A DNA stretch of 5,721 nt from Planctomycetota bacterium (lineage in GTDB: Bacteria; Planctomycetota; Planctomycetia; Planctomycetales; Planctomycetaceae), in contig JAPOLP010000411.1 in assembly GCA_029977045.1 (NCBI GenBank), positions 1 through 5,721 on the forward strand. The letters run 5' to 3'. The notes beneath the pieces were generated by a model, which saw only the letters and a program-made list of their open reading frames with translations, ran no database searches and was not told the origin of the DNA. The position numbers and the translations under genes were made by a program. Each line of letters opens with the position of its first letter. The stretch's first letter is position 1. Below, one piece after another: positions 1 to 4,962 of this stretch.

Positions 1-170
1 ACCGACTTCCACAGCGGCGTGCAGGAATCCCAGTGCGACGTGACCAGCATCAGCGACGACCCGAGCAGGATCATCATGCCAACGCCGAGCATCCACTTGA
101 TGCTCTGCTCCTGAAAAAAGACGTCAAGGAATCGACTGAACGGAGACCTCTGCTCGCTGCTGGCACTCAT
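1..170 (-). CDS. Hypothetical membrane protein, N-terminal part (cut by window edge)
   Basis: The minus strand reads an open frame from an ATG at 170 to the left edge, 56 full codons, starting MSASSEQRSPFSRFLDVFFQ. Residues 1-24 are a polar, probably cytoplasmic head with an amphipathic FSRFLDVFFQEQ segment. Residues about 25-45 (WMLGVGMMILLGSSLMLVTS) form a convincing transmembrane helix, followed by HWDSCTPLW. The start is well fixed, because an in-frame TGA lies at 174-176, two codons upstream, and AGGTGA (minus strand) precedes the ATG as a short-spaced ribosome binding site. The head-plus-helix pattern resembles the start of large multi-helix planctomycete membrane proteins of unknown function, from memory only. 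The rest of the protein is outside the window, so no function is proposed. It lies 198 bp downstream of the acetyltransferase on the same strand. Confidence 0.7.
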   Translation of the reverse strand, partial: MSASSEQRSPFSRFLDVFFQEQSIKWMLGVGMMILLGSSLMLVTSHWDSCTPLWKS

Positions 171-368
171 GCTTCACCTGCTGTCGCTTCCGACGGGAAT
201 GGCAAACGGCGATTCCATCGATCGCCGGCGTCCCAGCGGCAGCACCGTTCAGCAGGCCACCCGCTCGACGCGCGCCTCAGAGCGTCAGCGGTTGCAGCGT
301 TATCACGCGCGAATCTGAAGAAACTTCTCGCGAAACCGGATGACGGCAGGAAGCGACTTTGACTGCGA

Positions 369-839
369 TTAGCGAGGCGGCTCGTACGCCATGATCAGGC
401 GGTGCTCGTGCGGGCGGTAGTAGCCGTCGATACGTTCTCGCTGGCGGAATCCGAAGTTCTCGTACAGCTTGATAGCCGGAGCGTTGTCAGGGTCAACGGT
501 CAGCAGCACCGGAGCGTCCGCCTGGTCAAGTGCCTGCTGCATCAGAGCAGAACCGATGCCGAGGCCACGGCAGATCGGGTGCACCATGATCTTGTGCAGA
601 AAGAGTTCGTGGCCGAGCGTCCGAAACATGACCAGCGCACCGGCGACTTCATTCGATGCCGTCAGCGGGCCGCGTGACTTGACGCGCGCGACGAGCAGTA
701 CGGCCTGGTCGCACCAGACTCGCCAGATGTGCTCGCCGTCGGGGATGAATGTGTCCCGTGATTCCGGCCACGCAATACGATCAAGCGCCGCGACATCGAG
801 AAACTCATCCGCCCGAGCGATTCCGACTTCGTATTCCAT
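369..839 (-). CDS. GNAT-family N-acetyltransferase
   Basis: This encodes a 156-residue single-domain protein of the GCN5-related N-acetyltransferase fold, which moves an acetyl group from acetyl-CoA to an amine; the usual length is 140-180 residues. The acetyl-CoA pyrophosphate loop of motif A is seen as MVHPICRGLGIGSALM at residues 85-100 (the Q/RxxGxG/A signature is R91-GLGIG). Motif B follows as VDPDNAPAIKLYENFGF at 115-131, with N119 and Y126 in the places usual for cofactor contact and the general acid, then a GYY strand. The substrate cannot be told from sequence; RimI-like protein acetylation, small amines and antibiotics all remain open. The ATG at 839 is chosen because GGGAG lies 9 nt upstream. 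A longer in-frame GTG at 911 would add 24 residues unlike the family and would sit inside a probable terminator hairpin. It lies 107 bp downstream of the EF-G-like gene. Confidence 0.88.
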   Translation of the reverse strand: MEYEVGIARADEFLDVAALDRIAWPESRDTFIPDGEHIWRVWCDQAVLLVARVKSRGPLTASNEVAGALVMFRTLGHELFLHKIMVHPICRGLGIGSALMQQALDQADAPVLLTVDPDNAPAIKLYENFGFRQRERIDGYYRPHEHRLIMAYEPPR

Positions 840-871
840 CTGCGACGGCTCCCACTGCAAAGAACGCTGGC

Positions 872-919
872 TCTTAAGAAGAACGGCCCCGAGCAAGCTG
901 GCATTGCTCACTCAGGGCC
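872..919 (-). terminator. Probable Rho-independent terminator or attenuator after the EF-G-like gene
   Basis: On the minus strand, starting 27 nt after the EF-G-like stop codon, the sequence folds as GGCCC (919-915), an unpaired five bases, GAGCAA (909-904), a 7-nt loop, TTGCTC (896-891), one unpaired G, and GGGCC (889-885). That gives 11 base pairs, mostly GC, followed by a pyrimidine run GTTCTTCTT (884-876). The tail is U-rich but broken by C, and the helix has an asymmetric internal loop, so this is a moderate candidate. It lies between the EF-G-like and acetyltransferase genes and ends 32 nt before the acetyltransferase ATG. Partial read-through is therefore possible. Confidence 0.5.
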
Positions 920-946
920 GGATTCGGTTCAACACAACGAACGAGG

Positions 947-3022
947 TTATTCGTCTTCGTCCGCGTGCGTCGCTGCGGCGACGATCTTCTGCTGCTCGTT
1001 CGACGGCACGGCTTCGTAGTGGCTGGGTGCCAGCATGTAGGAACCCTGGCCACCGGTGATGCTCGACAGGCCGCGAGCGTAATCCTGAACTTCGGACAGC
1101 GGGACGAAACCCTTAACAACGGTGAATCCGCCCGGTGCCGAGTCCATGCCTTCCATGCGGCCACGGCGAGTCGTCAGGTCGGCTGTGATGTCGCCCATCT
1201 TGTCCGCCGGAACGGTGATTTCGATGTGGACGATCGGTTCCAGCAGAGCCGGCTTCGCCTTCAGGAACATGTCGCGGAAGCAGATGCTTGCCGCCATTTT
1301 GAACGCGGTTTCGTTACTGTCGACCGGGTGATCCTTGCCGAAGAACAGTTCGGCCACGCAGTCCTGGACCTGATAGCCAGCCAGAACACCTTTGGTCATG
1401 CGCTCGACAATGCCCTTTTCGACCGCCGGGATAAACTGGTTTGGCACCGAGCCGCCTGAGACGCGGTCGACGAAGGCGAAATTTCGTTCGGGGTCGTAGT
1501 GGTACTCCCGCATGCTCTCGAAGCGAGCCTTCGTGAAGTACTCCTCGGGATTGATGTCGCGCGGCAGCGAAGACACTTTCAAATGGACCTCAGCAAACTG
1601 GCCGGAACCGCCGGACTGTTTCTTGTGCCGGTAGCTGCCCTCGGCCGAACCCGAACATGTTTCGCGATAGGGAATCCGTGGCGTGTGCGTTTTGGTGCCG
1701 ACCTTGTCGCGCTTCGCGATCCGGTCGATCGTCAGCGACAGATGCAGGTCGCTCATGCCGTACAGAACCATTTCGTGAGTCTGCTCGTCGCGAACGACGT
1801 GAATCGTTGGGTCCTCTTCCTCGACCTTGTGAACGGCACCGGAAATCTTCTGCTGGTCGGCACTCGTTTGTGGCTCGATTGCCAGGCCAACCATCGGATT
1901 CGGAAACTCCAGCTTCGGCATCGCAACACTGCCCAGCGTGTTGGACGTGTGCAGGTCCTCGATCTTGACCAGCGTGACCAGGTCACCGGCAACGGCTTCG
2001 TCGATTGCAGTCAAATGGCTCCCCTGGGCTTCGTTGAGCGTCCCGACCTTCAGATCTTTGCCAGTTGCCTGGTTCGTCACCGACGCGTCTTTCTTCAGCG
2101 ATCCAGAGAAGACGCGCAGAAAGCTCATCTTGGCGACAAACGGATCGATGCGAGTCTTAAAGACCTGCGCGACCAGCGGGCCGCTGGAGTCAGCAACGAC
2201 GGCGTTGCCGTCAGCATCCGTCCGCTCGACGTCTTTGGGAGACGGCAGCATGGAGACGATGCGGTCGAGCAGCTCTGGAATGCCAATGTCCTGCTTGCCA
2301 CTGACGCAGAAGATGGGGATCAGCGTGCCGGCAACAATCGCTTTGGTGACTCCGGCGGTCGCTTCTTCGAGCGACAGCTCCATCGTCTCCATGTACTTTT
2401 CCATCAACGCGTCGTCAGCTTCGACGATCGCGTCGACGAGCGGTTCGTGATAGATCGTTGAGGCGACAACGCCGCCGACTTCCGGCTTCAGCGTGCCGAA
2501 GACTTTCGAAAAGCTGTGCCCGACTTCGTCCGGCACGTTGATTGGGATGCACTGCATTCCGAATGTGTCGCGCAGGCTCTGAACGATCGTCGCGAAGTCG
2601 ATGTTTTCGCTGTCGAGCTTGGTCAGAATGATGATCCGACCGACACCCGCGTCACCGGCCATCTGAAAGACGCGCCGCGTGTTGACTTCGATGCCGTGCG
2701 CCGCGTTGACGACGATGGCAGCTGTCTCGACGGCGTGCAGCGAGCCTGCTACCTGACCAAGGAAGTCCGGGAAGCCAGGCGTGTCGATGATGTTGATGCG
2801 TTTGCCATTGTGAGTGGCGTGACCGACTGACGACGTGATCGAGGATTTGCGTTCCTTTTCGTCGTCGTCGGTGTCGAAGAGGCTCGTTCCGTCATCCACT
2901 GAACCTGCCCGATTATTCCCCCCCGTCTTGAACAGGATCAGATCGGCAAGTGTCGTCTTTCCTGCGTGTCCGTGACCTACGAGGGCAATGTTGCGGATGT
3001 CTTCAGTTGAGTAACGAGCCAC
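947..3022 (-). CDS. EF-G-like translational GTPase (divergent EF-G paralogue)
   Basis: This is a 691-residue protein with the full five-domain plan of elongation factor G, the ribosome-dependent GTPase of translocation. The G domain (about 1-265) carries the P-loop GHGHAGKTT at 16-24, switch II DTPGF at 80-84, TKLD at 134-137 (G4) and VSGK at 240-243 (G5). Domain II is about 280-385, III about 390-455, IV about 460-590 (HKKQSGGSGQ at 466-475, then GGSVPNQFIPAVEKG) and V about 595-675 (LLEP, GDITADLTTRRG, HYEAVP). Two changes set it apart from housekeeping FusA: the histidine after DTPG, which helps GTP hydrolysis, is Phe, and the Asn of NKxD is Thr. With the GHGxxGKTT P-loop this places it in the EF-G-like paralogue group found beside true EF-G in many bacteria; its exact role is not settled. 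The GTG start at 3022 is chosen for the strong AAGGA 7 nt upstream and because the conserved sequence begins there; an in-frame TTG at 3070 lacks support. Confidence 0.93.
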   Translation of the reverse strand: MARYSTEDIRNIALVGHGHAGKTTLADLILFKTGGNNRAGSVDDGTSLFDTDDDEKERKSSITSSVGHATHNGKRINIIDTPGFPDFLGQVAGSLHAVETAAIVVNAAHGIEVNTRRVFQMAGDAGVGRIIILTKLDSENIDFATIVQSLRDTFGMQCIPINVPDEVGHSFSKVFGTLKPEVGGVVASTIYHEPLVDAIVEADDALMEKYMETMELSLEEATAGVTKAIVAGTLIPIFCVSGKQDIGIPELLDRIVSMLPSPKDVERTDADGNAVVADSSGPLVAQVFKTRIDPFVAKMSFLRVFSGSLKKDASVTNQATGKDLKVGTLNEAQGSHLTAIDEAVAGDLVTLVKIEDLHTSNTLGSVAMPKLEFPNPMVGLAIEPQTSADQQKISGAVHKVEEEDPTIHVVRDEQTHEMVLYGMSDLHLSLTIDRIAKRDKVGTKTHTPRIPYRETCSGSAEGSYRHKKQSGGSGQFAEVHLKVSSLPRDINPEEYFTKARFESMREYHYDPERNFAFVDRVSGGSVPNQFIPAVEKGIVERMTKGVLAGYQVQDCVAELFFGKDHPVDSNETAFKMAASICFRDMFLKAKPALLEPIVHIEITVPADKMGDITADLTTRRGRMEGMDSAPGGFTVVKGFVPLSEVQDYARGLSSITGGQGSYMLAPSHYEAVPSNEQQKIVAAATHADEDE

Positions 3023-3029
3023 TGGGATG

Positions 3030-3037
3030 TCCTTTCT
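3030..3037 (-). promoter_or_regulatory. Ribosome binding site fixing the GTG start of the EF-G-like gene
   Basis: The minus strand reads AGAAAGGA, then 7 nt, then GTG. This spacing is ideal and decides for the GTG at 3022 over the further-upstream TTG at 3070, which would add 16 residues (RIQRAIQCIFRKDIP-like) that EF-G proteins do not have. Confidence 0.75.
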
Positions 3038-3102
3038 GAAGATGCATTGAATTGCTCGCTGAATTCGCAAGACGACGGGAAATCATCCGAAATTCAGCTC
3101 AG

Positions 3103-3118
3103 TCGACCGAACGGTCGA
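3103..3118. repeat. Short palindrome upstream of the EF-G-like gene
   Basis: TCGACCG at 3103-3109 and CGGTCGA at 3112-3118 are perfect reverse complements separated by AA. It lies about 80 bp upstream of the GTG start, where an operator or a leader hairpin could sit. A second self-complementary stretch, ATCGATCGAT, follows at 3137-3146. Short palindromes are common in GC-rich DNA, so function is only a suggestion. Confidence 0.4.
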
Positions 3119-3196
3119 TCAGGCAAAAGCATCGTGATCGATCGATGGGTCAGCCGCAACGATCTGACACGTCTGGCAGGTTCGACCCGGTTAGTC

Positions 3197-3219
3197 GTAG
3201 AACGGAATTCATTCCGTTC
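3197..3219 (+). repeat. Palindromic repeat, copy 1 (REP-like)
   Basis: The element is GTA followed by the perfect inverted repeat GAACGGAAT-TC-ATTCCGTTC (arms at 3200-3208 and 3211-3219, spacer of two bases), with an EcoRI-type GAATTC inside. The asymmetric GTA gives the element a direction. An identical 23-nt copy lies 167 bp away in the opposite orientation. The family is not identified; the form fits small interspersed REP-like elements. Confidence 0.75.
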
Positions 3220-3386
3220 CTGCCTGAGCAGTTACGTTTATGCGCGAGTGGACCAGCTCAACGCGAGCTTCCTCAAAATCGCAGCGCGCGAGAATCACCG
3301 TCGCGTACGTTGAGCCGGGTCGGACAGCGAGAGAAACTGCGATCGCGGGATTCGACCGGCTTCCGCCATCGGCGTGCCAGGGCTCT

Positions 3387-3409
3387 GAACGGAATGAATT
3401 CCGTTCTAC
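3387..3409 (-). repeat. Palindromic repeat, copy 2, opposite orientation (REP-like)
   Basis: Read on the minus strand this is identical over 23 nt to copy 1, including the asymmetric GTA outside the palindrome. Arms are at 3387-3395 and 3398-3406. It begins 36 nt downstream of the fadA stop codon, so in fadA mRNA it would form a 9-bp hairpin near the 3' end. No U-run follows, so it is not a classic intrinsic terminator, though it could protect the mRNA end. Confidence 0.75.
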
Positions 3410-3445
3410 TTTTCTGGCAGCGAGAGGTTGTGCGAACGGGAGACG

Positions 3446-4603
3446 TCACGCAGCTTCAAACACGGTCGCGACGCCCTGGCCCTGGCCGACGCAGAGGGTG
3501 GCTAGGCCGTACTTCGCTCCTGCATCGCGCATCCGGTGCAGCAGGGTGACGGCGATGCGGGCGCCGCTGGCTCCGAGTGGGTGCCCGAGGGCGACAGCGC
3601 CGCCTCGCGTGTTGACCTTCTCCTCACTCAGGCCCAGCTGCTTGAGCACACTGAGGACCTGCACGGCGAAAGCTTCGTTGACCTCGATGCAGTCGATGTC
3701 GTCGAGCGTCAGGCCTGAGCGTTTCAGGACTTTGTGAACGGCGGGAACCGGGCCGATGCCCATCTCTTCCGGAGCGACGCCAGCGACGGCCATCGCCTTG
3801 ATCCGGGCCAGCGGTTTGAAGCCGAGTTCGCTGGCTCGTTCTTCAGACATGATCAGCAGTGCCGACGCGCCGACGCTGAGTTGCGAGCTGTTGCCTGCGG
3901 TGACGCTTCCGCCAGCCGGGTTGAAGACCGGCGGTAGTTTCGCGAGCACTTCCGCAGTCGTGTCGCCGCGTATTCCCTGGTCGGCGGTGATCAGCTCCTT
4001 GCGGCCCTCGGCACTGCGGCCCCAGGTCGGAATGATCTCGCTGCCGAACGCGCCGCTGGTTGTGGCTTCGGCGGCGAGCTGGTTGCTGCGGGCGGCGAAC
4101 TCGTCCTGAGCCGTTCGCGGGATCTGGTACTTCATCGCGAGGTACTCGGCGGTCAGCCCCATGTTCATGATGGCTTCGCTGTGCCGGAAGAAGAGCCCCG
4201 GTGCCGGGTCGTAATCCTTGTTGGCCGGGATGTGGCCCATGTGTTCGATGCCGCCGGCGATCTGCACGTCCTCGCAGCCAGCGGCGATGCTCATCGCACA
4301 GTCATTGATCGCCTGCAGACTCGACGCGCAGTTGCGGTTGACCGTGACGCCGCCGGTCTCGATCGGCAGACCGGCCATCATCGCGGCGATGCGAGCGACG
4401 TCGAAGCCCTGCTCGCCCTGCTGCTGCACGCAGCCCCAGCGGACGTCCTCAACAAGCTGCGGATCGATCCCCGTGCGTTCGACGAGGGCGGCCATCAGGC
4501 CAGCGGACAGCTCGTCAGCGCGGACGTCACGAAAGTTGCCCGTTTCAGGGTGTGCTTTCGCAATCGGGGTCCGGACGGCATCAACGACGACAGCCTGTCG
4601 CAT
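3446..4603 (-). CDS. fadA: Acetyl-CoA acyltransferase (3-ketoacyl-CoA thiolase), FadA type
   Basis: This 385-residue thiolase performs the last step of fatty acid beta-oxidation in the cytoplasm: CoA-dependent cleavage of 3-ketoacyl-CoA to acetyl-CoA and a shortened acyl-CoA. The N-terminal half has VDAVRTPIAKA, WGCVQQQGEQGF at 56-67 (a close match to E. coli FadA) and the nucleophile Cys92 in NRNCASSLQAI. The C-terminal half has NEAFA at 309-313, His341 in GGAVALGHPLGASGAR, and the acid/base Cys371 in CVGQGQGVATVFE. All catalytic residues are present. The CxGxGQG ending matches FadA rather than the CxGGG of many AtoB/PhaA enzymes, so I favour degradation over biosynthesis, though substrate range is not certain. 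Length is full (E. coli FadA is 387). The ATG at 4603 has GGAGGA 6 nt upstream. No fadB partner is in the window; lpxD is divergent. Confidence 0.93.
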   Translation of the reverse strand: MRQAVVVDAVRTPIAKAHPETGNFRDVRADELSAGLMAALVERTGIDPQLVEDVRWGCVQQQGEQGFDVARIAAMMAGLPIETGGVTVNRNCASSLQAINDCAMSIAAGCEDVQIAGGIEHMGHIPANKDYDPAPGLFFRHSEAIMNMGLTAEYLAMKYQIPRTAQDEFAARSNQLAAEATTSGAFGSEIIPTWGRSAEGRKELITADQGIRGDTTAEVLAKLPPVFNPAGGSVTAGNSSQLSVGASALLIMSEERASELGFKPLARIKAMAVAGVAPEEMGIGPVPAVHKVLKRSGLTLDDIDCIEVNEAFAVQVLSVLKQLGLSEEKVNTRGGAVALGHPLGASGARIAVTLLHRMRDAGAKYGLATLCVGQGQGVATVFEAA

Positions 4604-4609
4604 GGCGGT

Positions 4610-4615
4610 TCCTCC
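4610..4615 (-). promoter_or_regulatory. Strong ribosome binding site of fadA
   Basis: The minus strand reads GGTGAGGAGGA, then ACCGCC, then ATG. GGAGGA is a near-perfect anti-16S match. Its 5' part overlaps a 9-nt segment (4612-4620) that has an exact reverse complement at 4732-4740, which could mask it in a long transcript. Confidence 0.75.
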
Positions 4616-4620
4616 TCACC

Positions 4621-4678
4621 GGTCTGAAATGCAGCGTGGCCGCGCGAGGCAGCTCGCGCAGCGGGATGTTCTCAGACC
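4621..4678 (-). promoter_or_regulatory. Nested inverted repeats in the fadA leader
   Basis: An outer pair, GGTCTGA at 4621-4627 and TCAGACC at 4672-4678, encloses an inner hairpin with 7-bp arms GCGCGAG (4642-4648) and CTCGCGC (4653-4659) and a GCAG loop. Both pairs are perfect. The outer arm directly abuts the fadA ribosome binding site. As RNA it would be a closed two-stem element; as DNA the inner or outer repeat could be a regulator site. No known riboswitch class is recognised. Confidence 0.4.
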
Positions 4679-4693
4679 CGACTTTTGTGTCAA
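4666..4693 (-). promoter_or_regulatory. Possible sigma-70-like promoter for fadA
   Basis: The minus strand has a perfect TTGACA (4693-4688), a 16-nt spacer, and a poor -10 hexamer GAACAT (4671-4666; only 3 of 6 consensus bases). Transcription would begin near 4659, at the foot of the inner hairpin of the leader. The call rests mainly on the -35 box; promoter rules in the probable host phylum are not well defined. Confidence 0.25.
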
Positions 4694-4694
4694 T

Positions 4695-4740
4695 GGCGGG
4701 CGGGGCGGGAGAGGAGTTGAGGAGGGGAGCAGGTGAGGAG
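4695..4740 (+). other. Purine-rich, G-run tract between divergent genes
   Basis: This 46-nt stretch of the plus strand is purine except for seven bases. It opens with three G-runs separated by single C bases (4698-4700, 4702-4705, 4707-4709), has a fourth run at 4724-4727, and continues with GAGGAG-type repeats (GAGAGGAG, TTGAGGAGGGG, GGTGAGGAG). Four runs of three or more G could form a G-quadruplex with loops of 1, 1 and 14 nt; the long last loop makes this uncertain. It is on the template strand for fadA and the non-template strand for lpxD. Confidence 0.5.
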
Positions 4741-4950
4741 CTGGATGCTCCGAAGCTCGTCTTGTGGGTGTTTTCGGGATTGGCGTAAAACTCGCGCTTG
4801 GCCGCAGATCGACTGCCGGGCGACTTCGTGTTTTCGTCGAAGCTGGCAGCGTCGGGCGGTCAATCGGGTCCGCGGGCCGGTCGAGGTAACTCGCCGTTCA
4901 ACACAAGCGTCCGGTGGATTCGCCGAAGACAGACAGGACTTTCAACCGGG

Positions 4951-4955
4951 AAGGA
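4951..4955 (+). promoter_or_regulatory. Ribosome binding site of lpxD
   Basis: GGGAAGGA ends 7 nt before the ATG at 4963 (spacer CGATCGC). The spacing and strength support this start for lpxD; the same AAGGA-plus-7-nt design is seen at the EF-G-like gene. Confidence 0.7.
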
Positions 4956-4962
4956 CGATCGC

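Larger units (their letters stand above)
3023..3445. other. 423-bp intergenic region between the EF-G-like gene and fadA
   Basis: I see no convincing gene here. Plus-strand open frames at 3047-3313 and 3052-3549 are arginine- and serine-rich, overlap each other in different frames, and show no family motif; the longer also runs antisense into fadA. The region must hold the promoter of the EF-G-like gene (minus strand), but no good -35/-10 pair stands out. What it does hold is a 7-bp palindrome at 3103-3118, a self-complementary ATCGATCGAT at 3137-3146, and two opposed copies of a 23-nt palindromic repeat at 3197-3219 and 3387-3409. Confidence 0.7.
4604..4962. other. 359-bp divergent intergenic region between fadA and lpxD
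   Basis: I see no gene here; the short plus-strand frames in it lack family motifs and are not needed by either neighbour. It must hold the promoters of both fadA (leftward) and lpxD (rightward). Toward fadA it contains nested inverted repeats, a TTGACA box and a purine-rich tract. Toward lpxD the best promoter-like pair is weak: TTGTGG at 4762-4767 and TAAAAC at 4786-4791 with an 18-nt spacer, leaving a leader of over 150 nt. GTGTTTTCG occurs twice, at 4768-4776 and 4828-4836. Confidence 0.7.

Noticed and set aside
308..332. Hairpin after the acetyltransferase (CGCGA and GAAG arms, AAA loop, 4-nt bulge)
   Set aside because: On the minus strand no U-run follows it, and the helix is short and bulged. 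I do not call it an intrinsic terminator.
33..362. Plus-strand open frame of 109 codons
   Set aside because: Its product is rich in Arg, His and Ala with no family motif. It lies opposite the better-supported membrane gene at 1-170 and would have to span its start region.
840..911. Longer N-terminus of the acetyltransferase from a GTG at 911
   Set aside because: The extension falls in a probable terminator hairpin and does not resemble the GNAT start. The ATG at 839 has its own GGGAG site.
469..1059. Plus-strand open frame of 196 codons over the acetyltransferase and the end of the EF-G-like gene
   Set aside because: It is antisense to a clear GNAT domain and EF-G domain V. Its composition (Ser, Arg, Ala-rich) is typical of a shadow frame in GC-rich DNA.
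1499..2461. Plus-strand open frame of 320 codons inside the EF-G-like gene
   Set aside because: It is long, but it is fully antisense to EF-G domains with recognisable motifs. The product is Arg, Asp, Val-rich without a recognisable fold.
3023..3070. Longer N-terminus of the EF-G-like protein from a TTG at 3070
   Set aside because: The extra 16 residues do not look like EF-G, and an AAGGA site with ideal spacing serves the GTG at 3022.
3220..3386. Idea that the 167 bp between the palindromes is a small RNA gene or MITE body
   Set aside because: I found only short internal complementarity (ATCGCAG at 3278-3284 with CTGCGAT at 3337-3343), no long terminal repeats, no target-site duplication and no promoter or terminator.
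3052..3549. Plus-strand open frame of 165 codons spanning the palindromic repeats
   Set aside because: It is Arg-rich, translates through both palindromes, and ends antisense inside fadA. A second frame of similar quality overlaps it.
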